DNA from: Hymenobacter properus | GTDB taxonomy: Bacteria > Bacteroidota > Bacteroidia > Cytophagales > Hymenobacteraceae | DNA: 64,000 bases | NCBI RefSeq assembly: GCF_015694735.1 | Contig: NZ_JADQDP010000001.1 | Coordinates: 248,001-312,000 of the forward strand | Direction: 5' to 3' | Shown: positions 1 to 7,440 of the stretch, piece by piece | Layout: each line of letters opens with the position of its first letter | Position numbering within the stretch: the stretch's first letter is position 1 | Translations under genes and position numbers: made by a program | The notes under the pieces: generated by a model | What the model was told of the DNA's origin: nothing | Database searches by the model: none | Seen by the model: only the letters and a program-made list of their open reading frames with translations

Positions 1-221
1 TTCAGGTCGGCCTCGGCTTTGCGAAATGCCTTCTCGCGCTCCGGGCCGGTGAGGGCTTTCACAGTGGCCTCGCCCACGCCGGGGATGCGGCGCAGCTTGC
101 CTGGCGGCATCAGCAGCACGTTTTTGGCTGAGCCGCCGTAGCTCATTAGCTGCCGCGTGAGCTGCGGGCCGATGCCGGGTAGAAGGGTGAGGGCAAGCTC
201 GTGGTAGAGGGTGTCGTTCAT
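1..221 (-). CDS. dprA: DNA-processing protein DprA, 5' end only (cut by window edge)
   Basis: Only the first 73 or so codons are present, because the gene runs off the left edge of the window. DprA binds incoming single-stranded DNA and loads RecA during natural transformation. The visible part matches the helical N-terminus of Bacteroidota DprA: LLPGIGPQLTRQL at residues 13-25 and IPGVGEATVKAL at residues 46-57, two helix-hairpin-helix-like turns. The Rossmann core is outside the window. The ATG at 219-221 lies 10 bases beyond the stop of the DUF559 gene and 5 bases from the end of a 47-bp inverted repeat, so leader and promoter sequences must lie in or beyond that repeat. The identification rests on a short fragment but the pattern is characteristic. 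Confidence 0.82.
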   Translation of the reverse strand, partial: MNDTLYHELALTLLPGIGPQLTRQLMSYGGSAKNVLLMPPGKLRRIPGVGEATVKALTGPEREKAFRKAEADL

Positions 222-226
222 GCGGG

Positions 227-273
227 TAACCTCACCCCCCGGCCCCCTCTCCTCGGGGAGAGGGGGAGCCTAA
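227..273. repeat. Left arm of the 47-bp inverted repeat
   Basis: This arm starts TAACCTCACCCCCC and ends GGGGGAGCCTAA. It contains a near-perfect internal hairpin. It overlaps the last 13 codons and the stop of the DUF559 gene, which therefore ends in a Ser/Pro/Gly-rich tail encoded by the repeat. Confidence 0.85.
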
Positions 274-699
274 CGACTGCGGGTTAGGTAAGTGTTTGGT
301 CAGGTGGCTGGTAATTATTTTGAGGACGTGGTCAGGGAAGTTTAGAACTTCTTCGTTGGTAAAGCGCAGGATATGGAAACCCAATTTCTGCAAATTATGG
401 GTTCGTCCCCCGTCATACTCGGCTTGTTCGTTATCCAAATGGTATTCACCATCAACTTCAATAATGAGCCAGGCCGGCAGGCAAATAAAATCAACAATAT
501 ACCGCTCGATAGCATGCTGCCGCCGAAAGCGAGGCCCTAGCTTATTGCCTCTTACCAATTGCCACAAAGCATTTTCCGATGCTGTAGCCTTGCAGCGGTT
601 CGCCCGCGAGTAATCTTTTGATGTCCTCTTCCACCTATCCGCTTCCGTCATAAACGCGTGGTAATGCGAAGACTTTTTTTCGTTTTCGCTTCCCATCAC
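232..699 (-). CDS. DUF559 / endonuclease-like domain protein
   Basis: This 155-residue protein carries the DUF559 fold, a very-short-patch-repair (Vsr)-like nuclease domain of the PD-(D/E)XK class. Visible family marks are ENALWQLVRGNKLG, FRRQHAIERYIVDFIC and LIIEVDGEYH, followed by GFHILRFTNEEVL. The Asp of VDFIC and the Glu and Asp of IEVDG are the likely metal-binding residues. The last dozen residues (SPSPRGEGAGG) are encoded by the inverted-repeat arm rather than by the domain itself. The gene sits between a MerR-type regulator and dprA on the same strand. The true substrate of DUF559 proteins is not established; a DNA-repair or nicking role is inferred from the fold. Confidence 0.8.
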   Translation of the reverse strand: MMGSENEKKSSHYHAFMTEADRWKRTSKDYSRANRCKATASENALWQLVRGNKLGPRFRRQHAIERYIVDFICLPAWLIIEVDGEYHLDNEQAEYDGGRTHNLQKLGFHILRFTNEEVLNFPDHVLKIITSHLTKHLPNPQSLGSPSPRGEGAGG

Positions 700-730
700 T
701 CATTTAGAAAAAGGATTTAAAAGAATAGTA

Positions 731-777
731 TTAGGCTCCCCCTCTCCCCAAGGAGAGGGGGCCGGGGGGTGAGGTTA
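731..777. repeat. Right arm of the 47-bp inverted repeat
   Basis: This is the reverse complement of 227-273 with a single difference in the hairpin loop. The outermost three bases form the stop codon of the MerR-type gene on the minus strand. The hairpin could also act in transcript termination or mRNA stability between that gene and the DUF559 gene. Confidence 0.85.
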
Positions 778-1137
778 CTCCGGTTCCGCCTTACCCGCCG
801 CGTCCACCTCCTTCTTCAAACTCACCAGAAACGCGCGCACCTTCTCTAGGCTCTGCACCACGTCAATCTTTTCCTTGAGCTGCGGGCCCTTCTGCTTAAG
901 CATGTCGCGGGCGCCGGGGATGGTGTAGCCGCGCTCTTTCACCAGGTGGTAGATGGTGCGGAACACCTCAATGTCCTGCGGGGTGTAGAGGCGGTTGCCT
1001 TTTTTGCTGCGGCGCGGGCGTAACTCTTCAAACTCGGTTTCCCAGAAGCGCACCAGCGACTCGGCCACCTTGAACTGGGCGGCTACCTCGCCGATGGTGA
1101 AGTACTGTTTCTCAATGTTGCGCTCTTTATAGGGCAT
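775..1137 (-). CDS. MerR family transcriptional regulator
   Basis: This 120-residue protein begins with a winged-helix MerR domain: YFTIGEVAAQFKVAESLVRF at about residues 12-31 is the DNA-recognition helix-turn-helix, and RRSKKGNRLYTPQDIEVF is the wing and following helix. The remainder (residues 75-120) is a predicted helix or coiled coil without the cysteines of metal-sensing MerR proteins, so no ligand can be named. Small MerR proteins of this type commonly stand next to alaS in Bacteroidota, and here it is divergent from alaS. The stop codon TAA is the outermost triplet of the DUF559 inverted repeat, so the final codons or the stop may have been set by insertion of that unit. Confidence 0.88.
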   Translation of the reverse strand: MPYKERNIEKQYFTIGEVAAQFKVAESLVRFWETEFEELRPRRSKKGNRLYTPQDIEVFRTIYHLVKERGYTIPGARDMLKQKGPQLKEKIDVVQSLEKVRAFLVSLKKEVDAAGKAEPE

Positions 1138-1142
1138 AAGAC

Positions 1143-1150
1143 TACCTTTG
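1143..1150 (+). promoter_or_regulatory. -7 promoter element (TACCTTTG) for alaS
   Basis: This is an exact match to the Bacteroidota -7 consensus TAnnTTTG. A TTG at 1118-1120 can serve as the -33 box with a 22-base spacer. The alaS start at 1265 is about 110 bases downstream. Confidence 0.6.
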
Positions 1151-1264
1151 CAAATACTCCGAAAAGTAGCCTAAAATTCGCAGCTATGCGCGGTTGTGGG
1201 CTTTTTAATGGAGTCAATCCACAGTTTCTCATCATTCGCCAACACTAGCTTGGCGCTTTCCCTC

Positions 1265-3949
1265 ATGTCGCTCCCCACCGCCAGCCACGTCCGCCAGCAG
1301 TTTCTTGATTTCTTCGCCAGCAAAGGCCACCACATTGTGCCCTCGGCCCCCATTGTGGTGAAGGACGACCCCACGCTGCTGTTCATTAACAGCGGCATGG
1401 CCCCGTTCAAAGACTATTTCCTGGGCAACAAGCCCGCGCCCTACAAGCGCATTGCCGACACCCAGAAGTGCCTGCGCGTGAGCGGCAAGCACAACGACCT
1501 GGAAGAAGTAGGCTACGACACCTACCACCACACCATGTTCGAGATGCTGGGCAACTGGAGCTTCGGCGACTACTTCAAGAAGGACGCCATTGCCTGGGCC
1601 TGGGAGTTGCTGACCCAGGTGTACAAGCTGGACAAGGACCGCCTTTACGTCACCTACTTCGAGGGCGACGACAAGGATGGTACCGCTGCCGACACCGAAA
1701 CCCAGAACCTGTGGCGCCAATACACCACCGACGACCGGATTTTGCCCGGCAACAAGAAGGACAACTTCTGGGAAATGGGCGATACCGGCCCCTGCGGCCC
1801 CTGCACGGAAATCCACATCGACCTGCGCTCGGAGGAAGAGCGTGCCAAAAAGCCCGGCCGTGAGCTGGTGAATGCCGACCACCCGCAGGTGGTGGAAATC
1901 TGGAACAACGTGTTCATGGAGTTCCAGCGCCTGGCCGACAAGTCGCTCATCAAGCTGCCCGAGCAGAGTGTGGACACCGGCATGGGCTTCGAGCGCCTCA
2001 TGATGGCCGTGTCGGGCGTGAAGTCGAACTACGACACCGACGTATTTCAGCCGCTCATCCGCTTCATCGCCAAGGAAGTGGGCTTGGAGTACCACGGCAC
2101 TGCCCCCGCAACGGTAAACGACCAGCCGGCTACCGAAAACGAGAAGACGGACATCGCCATCCGCGTCATTGCCGACCACATCCGCACCATCGCCTTCACC
2201 ATCGCCGACGGCCAACTGCCCAGCAACGTGAAGGCAGGCTACGTTATCCGCCGCATCCTGCGCCGGGCCGTGCGCTACGCATTTTCGAGCCTGAACCAGA
2301 AGCAGCCCTTCCTCTACAAGCTGGTGCCCGTGCTGGCCGACCAAATGGCCGGCATCTTCCCCGAGCTCAAAGCCCAGGTGCCCTTCGTGCAGCGCGTGAT
2401 TGAGGAGGAGGAAATTGCCTTCCTGAAAACGCTGGAAACTGGCCTGCGTCGCCTCGACGCGCTGGAAGAAAGCGCCCGCGCCAACGGTGGCGTCATCGAC
2501 GGCAAAACCGCGTTTGAGCTGTCCGACACCTTTGGATTTCCGCTCGACCTCACCGCACTCATCGCCCGCGAAAAGGGCCTGACGGTGGACGAAAACGGCT
2601 TCAAAAAGGAGTTGGAGCAGCAGAAGAATCGCAGCCGCAACGCCCAGGAAACCGAGCAGAGCGACTGGGTGACCGTGACCGAAACCGACGCCCCCAACGT
2701 GTTTGTAGGCTACGACCAGGACGAGGCCACGGCCCACCTGCTGCGCTACCGCAAAGTCGACAAAAAGGGCAAAACCGAGTACCAGTTGGTGTTCGACCAA
2801 ACCCCATTTTACGCTGAAAGCGGCGGGCAAATTGGCGACACCGGCTACCTGGAATCGCCGCTGAGCAAGGTGCGCGTGATTGATACGAAGAAGGAAAACG
2901 ACCTCATCATCCACACCACGCTGGATTTGCCGCAGGATTTGGAGGCCGATTTCCTGGCCCGCCCTGATGCCGCCCGGCGCGCCCTCATCCGCAACAACCA
3001 CACGGCCACCCACCTGCTGCAAGCCGCCCTGCGCACCGTGCTGGGCAGCCACGTGCAGCAAAAAGGCTCGCTCGTGAACGAGAAGCTGCTGCGCTTCGAC
3101 TTCTCGCACTTTACCAAGGTGACCGATGAGCAGCTGCGCGAGATTGAAACCATCGTGAACGAGCGCATCCGCCAGCAGATTCCGCTCGACGAGCGCCGCA
3201 ACGTGCCCATTGCCGAAGCCAAAAACCTGGGTGCCATGGCCCTGTTCGGCGAGAAGTATGGTGACTTTGTGCGCGTCATCACCTTCGACAAGGACTATTC
3301 GGTGGAGCTCTGCGGCGGCCTGCACGTGGCAAACACGGGCAGCATCGGCTATTTCAAAATCACTGCCGAAAGCGCGGTGGGCGCGGGCGTGCGCCGTATC
3401 GAGGCCGTGACGGCCGGCGCGGCCGAAGCCTACGTGGACCAGCAGCTGGCCCTGCTGGCCCAGGTGCGCGAGACGCTGGGCAACCCCCAACACCTCATCC
3501 CCAGCATCGAGAAGCAAAACGAGGAGATTGCCGCCCTGCGCAAGCAAATCGAGCAATTCGCCCAGCAAAGCATCAACCAGCAGAAAGACCAACTGGTGGG
3601 CCAGGTGAAGGACCTGAACGGCGTTAGCTTCCTGGCCGCGCAAGTGCAGGCCAGCAGCGCCGACGCCCTCAAAACCCTGGCCTTCAACCTTCGGCAGGCC
3701 GTGCCCAACCTTGTGGCCGTGCTGGGCGCCGAAATCGACGGCAAGCCCCAACTGGCCGTGATGCTGGAGGACGACATCGCCAAGGCCGGCAAGCTCAACG
3801 CCAGCACGCTGGTGCGCGAGCTGGCCAAGGAAATCCAGGGCGGCGGCGGCGGGCAGCCCTTCTTCGCCACGGCCGGCGGCAAGAACGTGGCCGGGCTAGG
3901 GGCTGCTATTGCCAAGGCCGAAGCGGCCGTGAGCAAGGCCCTGGCCTAA
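1265..3949 (+). CDS. alaS: Alanine--tRNA ligase
   Basis: AlaRS charges tRNA-Ala and clears mischarged Ser/Gly-tRNA-Ala. The 894-residue product has the class II catalytic domain (FINSGMAPFKDYFLG, the GPCGPCTEIHID motif), the editing domain with the HxxxH pair H579/H583 (NHTATHLL), zinc ligands C683 and H687 (ELCGGLH), and the C-terminal DHHA1 domain ending GGGGGQPFFATAGGK. Length is normal for the family. I chose ATG 1265 because the preceding 23 codons, from 1196, have no counterpart in AlaRS and MSLPTASHVRQQFLDFFASK is the typical N-terminus. It is divergent from the MerR-type gene and followed by a strong terminator. Confidence 0.97.
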   Translation: MSLPTASHVRQQFLDFFASKGHHIVPSAPIVVKDDPTLLFINSGMAPFKDYFLGNKPAPYKRIADTQKCLRVSGKHNDLEEVGYDTYHHTMFEMLGNWSFGDYFKKDAIAWAWELLTQVYKLDKDRLYVTYFEGDDKDGTAADTETQNLWRQYTTDDRILPGNKKDNFWEMGDTGPCGPCTEIHIDLRSEEERAKKPGRELVNADHPQVVEIWNNVFMEFQRLADKSLIKLPEQSVDTGMGFERLMMAVSGVKSNYDTDVFQPLIRFIAKEVGLEYHGTAPATVNDQPATENEKTDIAIRVIADHIRTIAFTIADGQLPSNVKAGYVIRRILRRAVRYAFSSLNQKQPFLYKLVPVLADQMAGIFPELKAQVPFVQRVIEEEEIAFLKTLETGLRRLDALEESARANGGVIDGKTAFELSDTFGFPLDLTALIAREKGLTVDENGFKKELEQQKNRSRNAQETEQSDWVTVTETDAPNVFVGYDQDEATAHLLRYRKVDKKGKTEYQLVFDQTPFYAESGGQIGDTGYLESPLSKVRVIDTKKENDLIIHTTLDLPQDLEADFLARPDAARRALIRNNHTATHLLQAALRTVLGSHVQQKGSLVNEKLLRFDFSHFTKVTDEQLREIETIVNERIRQQIPLDERRNVPIAEAKNLGAMALFGEKYGDFVRVITFDKDYSVELCGGLHVANTGSIGYFKITAESAVGAGVRRIEAVTAGAAEAYVDQQLALLAQVRETLGNPQHLIPSIEKQNEEIAALRKQIEQFAQQSINQQKDQLVGQVKDLNGVSFLAAQVQASSADALKTLAFNLRQAVPNLVAVLGAEIDGKPQLAVMLEDDIAKAGKLNASTLVRELAKEIQGGGGGQPFFATAGGKNVAGLGAAIAKAEAAVSKALA

Positions 3950-3966
3950 TAGCTGGAGCTATTTGC

Positions 3967-4009
3967 AACGAATCAGGGACGCAATACTTTGCGTCCCTGA
4001 TTCGTTTTT
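3967..4009 (+). terminator. Rho-independent terminator of alaS
   Basis: A perfect 18-bp stem (3967-3984 with 3989-4006), a 4-base TACT loop and a following T run lie 18 bases after the alaS stop codon. Confidence 0.9.
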
Positions 4010-4034
4010 AAAGGTGCTATCAATCCTGCCTGTA

Positions 4035-4775
4035 ATGGATGCGCATCGCCTGTTCCTGCTATTGATTTGGCTTGCAATGCCGGGCGCTTTGCTGGCACAG
4101 AAGGCAAACCCCAAGCGTATGGTGTATTACGAAGCGAAAAACCACCCTTTGCCTTCTCCGACCGGGGCGGTTTATGCTATCCAAACGGAATACATCGACA
4201 GCTTGCGGGCCATTGAGCGGTGGTTTTCCGGGCCGCAAAAAATCAGGGAAATGGCTTCCTTTTCTAATATCAGGCGCCGCTACCGCGATGGAGAAACAAT
4301 TACCTATTATGACGACGGGAGCGTCAAAACCCGACTGGTTTATAATGATGGCCACTTGGTTTCCCGCGTGAGCTACTATCCCAATCACAAGCTTCGGCGG
4401 CAGCTGCGCGTTGAGCGGGATTCCGTTGTTGAGGATAGGTGCTTCAGCGAAAGCGGGGCACTCATGAATTGTGATACGCTGGCCCGGCAGCTTGAATGCC
4501 CCAACGGAAAGCCAAAGCCGTGCACCTTCTACAGCGTGGTTCGTTATCCGGCTAAGGCGTTAAAAGCCGGGGCGCAAGGCAAAGTCACGGTGAGCTTTGT
4601 GGTGAGTCGTTTCGGGGAGCTGGTTGATGCCTGGGTTGTGGATTCGCCTTCGCCACTCCTAAACGAAGAAGCCGTGGCGGCCATCCGGCGGATGAAATAG
4701 TTCTGCCCGCAATACATTGATTGCGAGCCGATGGATGTGCTATACACTGTTCCCATGACCTTTCGCATCGAGTAG
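4035..4775 (+). pseudogene. MORN_2/TonB C-terminal family protein interrupted by an in-frame stop
   Basis: This is the first of six related genes. The frame opens at ATG 4035 with a signal peptide (MDAHRLFLLLIWLAMPGALL, cleavage after AQ), continues through a MORN-like middle and enters a TonB C-terminal domain (YPAKALKAGAQGKVTVSFVV). It then stops at TAG 4698-4700, immediately after AAIRRMK. The same frame continues after the stop for 24 codons as FCPQYIDCEP...YTVPMTFRIE and ends at 4773-4775. That tail aligns without a gap to the ends of the paralogues (PFTPGQ.DGEP...YTVPVTFRIQ), so the TAG replaces the usual Pro codon. The truncated product would be 221 residues. Codon use is more AT-rich than in the neighbours and the middle is the most diverged of the set, which fits decay. 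A sequencing error or stop readthrough cannot be excluded. Confidence 0.7.
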
Positions 4776-4814
4776 GGTAGTCCGCATCCAACAAAATTCG
4801 CCATCTTTGAAAAC

Positions 4815-4854
4815 AAGTCCCTGGTCAACACTTTCCACATACCAGGGCTTTTTA
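4815..4854 (+). terminator. Terminator-like hairpin between the first and second MORN_2/TonB-C genes
   Basis: An AAGTCCCTGGT arm pairs with ACCAGGGCTT (one bulged base) around a loop of about 18 bases, followed by TTTT. It lies 40 bases after the second stop of the broken gene and 10 bases before the ATG at 4864. It could therefore terminate the upstream transcript or act as a 5' leader structure. Confidence 0.6.
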
Positions 4855-4863
4855 TTCTGCCAC

Positions 4864-5691
4864 ATGCTGAAGTTTTGGAGCGCCCTGCTGGCGGTGCCCG
4901 CCCTGCTGCTTGCCGCCGCCCCGGCTAGCGCCCAAACAGACCCTGAGCCGGAGGCGACCACCGTTGCCCCCCGTCCTAAAACCACGGAGTACTATAGCGC
5001 CGACCACCGCCTGCTGCCCACGGCCCAGGGCGCCAGCTACCGCCTCGAAACCACTTACCGCGACAGCGTGGCCGGCACCGTGCGCATGTACGATGCGGCG
5101 GGCAAGCTGCAGCGTATCACCGCCTTTGGGCACGTGCGCCTGCAAGTCCGCCACGGCGCCACTACCACCTGGTACGATACCGGGCAGATGCACACCATGG
5201 AAGGCTACCAGGCCAACCAGCGCCACGGCGAGCTACTCGTGTACTACCCCGACGGCAAGCTGCGCCGCCGCGACCAGTTTGTGAAAGGCTTGCGCACCGC
5301 CGGCGAGTGCTTCGGGCCCGATGGCCAGCCGGTGCCTTATTTCGAATACCGCGTCATGCCCGTGTACAGCGAAGGCGATGGGAGCAATATGGCCGTGGTA
5401 CAGGCCATTCAGCGCCGGACAACGTACCCGCAGGCGGCCCTGCGGCTTGCGCTCAATGCCCGCATCCTCATCGGTTTCACCATCGATGCGCAGGGGCGGG
5501 TGGGCGCCGTGCATATAGAGAAAGAGCCCATGCCGGAGCAAATAGCACCAAGCCTGCGCGCGGCATTTCAGGAAATCAAAAGCTCTGCCCTCGAAGCAGC
5601 CCGCCAACTCAAGCCCTTCCGCCCGGGCCAACTCGACGGGCAGACCGTGGCAGTTTCTTATTCAGTGCCCATTACGTTCCGGATAGAATAA
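4864..5691 (+). CDS. Exported MORN_2/YwqK-repeat protein with TonB C-terminal domain
   Basis: The 275-residue product starts with a signal peptide (MLKFWSALLAVPALLLAAAP, cleaved near ASAQ). It has a variable linker and then MORN_2-type units: YRDSVAGTVRMYDAAGKLQR, HGATTTWYDTGQMHTMEGY and RHGELLVYYPDGKLRRRDQF. A conserved GECFGPDGQPVPYFEYR junction is followed by a TonB C-terminal fold (residues about 190-275) ending YSVPITFRIE. Classical TonB has an N-terminal membrane anchor and a Pro-rich spacer; this protein has neither, so a role as an energy transducer is doubtful. NCBI-style pipelines would probably call it 'energy transducer TonB' or 'YwqK family antitoxin'. I cannot name a function. 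ATG 4864 was chosen because the signal peptide begins there; 4807 is an in-frame ATG further upstream, but it lies before the hairpin at 4815-4854. Confidence 0.8.
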   Translation: MLKFWSALLAVPALLLAAAPASAQTDPEPEATTVAPRPKTTEYYSADHRLLPTAQGASYRLETTYRDSVAGTVRMYDAAGKLQRITAFGHVRLQVRHGATTTWYDTGQMHTMEGYQANQRHGELLVYYPDGKLRRRDQFVKGLRTAGECFGPDGQPVPYFEYRVMPVYSEGDGSNMAVVQAIQRRTTYPQAALRLALNARILIGFTIDAQGRVGAVHIEKEPMPEQIAPSLRAAFQEIKSSALEAARQLKPFRPGQLDGQTVAVSYSVPITFRIE

Positions 5692-5740
5692 CGGGATTGA
5701 CGATTATGATGAAGCCGCGGCTTAGCGGCTGTTTGCTTAT

Positions 5741-6505
5741 ATGAAATTGAAGTTTACCATTTGGGCGTCGGCAGCCTTGCTGTCGCTGGACACCACCGCC
5801 CGGGCCCAGCAAACGGCAGTCAGCATCAAAACCGAATACCTGGATTCGGCCAGCGTGGTGCTGCCCTCGGCCCAGGGAGCTGCCTACCGCTGCGAGACCG
5901 AGCAGGTAGATGCTGAAAAGGGGTTTGTGCGCACTTTCGGGATGGATGGCCGGCGTGTCGGCGTGCGGGAAGTGGAGTTTCAGCAAGGCCGGCCCGTGGC
6001 CCATGGCGTGGCAGAATCCTGGTTTGAAAATGGCCAGCTGCGCCTCCATGAGGAGTACATGCACGGCCACCGCCAGGGCGAAATGCGGCTTTACTACCCC
6101 AGCGGCCAGCTCAAGCGGCGGGCCCGCTACACTAAAGACTTCACGTCGACCGGCGAATGCTTTGCGGCCGACGGCCAAGCGGTGCCGTTTTTTGAATACG
6201 AAAAGCTGCCCGTATACCCGGCCGGCGACGGCGGCCCCGCGGCCGTGGTGTATGCCATTCAGCGCGGGGTGAAATACCCAAAAGATGCCATCAAGGCGGG
6301 TAAAGCCGGGCGGGTATTGGTGAGCTTCAACGTCACCAAAACCGGCGAGGTGGCCAATGTGCGGGTAATAGAAGGCGTTTTTCCGTCGCTCGACGAGCAA
6401 GTGGTGCAGTCCATTCAGCGGCTCAAGCCTTTCACGCCCGGCCAGCAGGATGGCGAGCCCATTGGGGTGCCCTACACCATTCCCGTCATGTTTGCACTTC
6501 AATAG
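5741..6505 (+). CDS. Exported MORN_2/YwqK-repeat protein with TonB C-terminal domain
   Basis: This is the third member of the cluster, 254 residues. It has a signal peptide (MKLKFTIWASAALLSLDTTA, cleavage after RAQ), a conserved 'VLPSAQGAAYRCETE' opening, MORN_2 units (HGVAESWFENGQLRLHEEYM, RQGEMRLYYPSGQLKRRARY) and the GECFAADGQAVPFFEYEKLP junction. The TonB C-terminal domain includes YPKDAIKAGKAGRVLVSFNV and ends IPVMFALQ. It follows the previous gene by 49 bases and precedes the next by 13, so these genes are probably cotranscribed. The second MORN unit is less canonical than in its neighbours. Confidence 0.8.
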   Translation: MKLKFTIWASAALLSLDTTARAQQTAVSIKTEYLDSASVVLPSAQGAAYRCETEQVDAEKGFVRTFGMDGRRVGVREVEFQQGRPVAHGVAESWFENGQLRLHEEYMHGHRQGEMRLYYPSGQLKRRARYTKDFTSTGECFAADGQAVPFFEYEKLPVYPAGDGGPAAVVYAIQRGVKYPKDAIKAGKAGRVLVSFNVTKTGEVANVRVIEGVFPSLDEQVVQSIQRLKPFTPGQQDGEPIGVPYTIPVMFALQ

Positions 6506-6518
6506 GCACGTTAGCCCC

Positions 6519-7337
6519 ATGACTTATTCTCAATGGCTGCTCACAGCCGCCCTCCTGAGCCTGGCTACCGCCAGCTACGCCCAAGACCAGCCCACGGCGC
6601 CGACCGCGCCCACCGCCCGGCTTACGGAAGTTGTGTACCTCGACGCCAACCGCCACCAGCTGCCCTCCGAACAGGGGGCCGTGGAGCGCAAGGAAACCAT
6701 CTACCGCGACACCGTGAGTGGCACCACGCGCACCTACTACCTGCCGTCAGGCAAGCTCAAGTCTTTCGTGCCCTTTGCCAGCGTGCGCAAGAACCTGCGC
6801 CACGGCACCGTGAGCGAATACTACGAGAGCGGGCAGCTGCGCTACCAGGCCTCTTTTCAGGCGGGCCATGTGGTGGGGGATTTGGTGACCTACTATCCCG
6901 ATGGCACCCTCAAGCGCCGCGAACACCACCAGTCCGACCAGCCTGACACGGGCGAATGCTTCGGTCCTGACGGCCAGCCCGTGGCGTACTTTCCCTACGA
7001 GCAAATGCCGGTGTACTCGGAAGGCGCCGGCGACAAAGCGGCCATGGTGCGCGCCGTGATGCTCAACGTCCGCTACCCCGTTGACGCCTTGAAGCAGCGG
7101 GTGTACGGCGTGGTGAAGGTAAGTTTCGTGGTGGGCAAAGACGGCCGGGTGCAGGACATTAAGCCGAATGATATCAAACCCGGGGACGTGCCCAAAGGCA
7201 TCGCCCGCGCCTATGAGTCGCTGCAGGACGCGGCCGTGAGCGCCGTGCGTCAGCTCAAGCCCTTCGCACCGGGCCGGCAGGACGGCGAGCCGGTGGCCGT
7301 GTCGTTCACGGTGCCGGTCACGTTCCGCATTCAGTAG
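6519..7337 (+). CDS. Exported MORN_2/YwqK-repeat protein with TonB C-terminal domain
   Basis: This is the fourth member, 272 residues. The signal peptide is MTYSQWLLTAALLSLATAS, cleaved after YAQ, followed by a short Pro/Thr-rich stretch (TAPTAPTARL). MORN_2-type units are YRDTVSGTTRTYYLPSGKLK, RHGTVSEYYESGQLRYQASF and VVGDLVTYYPDGTLKRREHH. After GECFGPDGQPVAYFPYEQMP comes the TonB C-terminal domain, ending SFTVPVTFRIQ. It starts only 13 bases after the preceding stop. The choice of ATG 6519 over the upstream in-frame 6450 rests on the signal peptide and on avoiding overlap. Confidence 0.8.
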   Translation: MTYSQWLLTAALLSLATASYAQDQPTAPTAPTARLTEVVYLDANRHQLPSEQGAVERKETIYRDTVSGTTRTYYLPSGKLKSFVPFASVRKNLRHGTVSEYYESGQLRYQASFQAGHVVGDLVTYYPDGTLKRREHHQSDQPDTGECFGPDGQPVAYFPYEQMPVYSEGAGDKAAMVRAVMLNVRYPVDALKQRVYGVVKVSFVVGKDGRVQDIKPNDIKPGDVPKGIARAYESLQDAAVSAVRQLKPFAPGRQDGEPVAVSFTVPVTFRIQ

Positions 7338-7440
7338 AGCGGGCAGGGGCAAAAAGATACCGCGCCGGGAGTTGGAAAAGTGAGGCAAGCAGGCATCTTT
7401 GCTACTGCATTAATTCCTTCAACTTCAATTTATTTCCTGC

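Larger units (their letters stand above)
227..777. mobile_element. DUF559 gene enclosed by a 47-bp terminal inverted repeat (putative mobile cassette)
   Basis: The 47 bases at 227-273 and the reverse complement of 731-777 agree at 46 of 47 positions (my reading). Each arm contains its own smaller palindrome, a CCCCCTCTCC block facing GGAGAGGGGG. Between the arms lies a single gene for a DUF559 protein. The outer edge of the right arm supplies the TAA stop of the MerR-type gene, and the left arm ends 5 bases before the dprA start, so the unit is wedged tightly between two genes. No target-site duplication and no transposase are visible. Calling it mobile is an inference from the symmetrical ends. 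Confidence 0.5.

Noticed and set aside
1232..3751. Long open frame on the minus strand opposite alaS
   Set aside because: The translation is Val/Gln/Gly/His-rich with no family pattern, the usual shadow of a GC-rich gene; alaS on the plus strand is certain.
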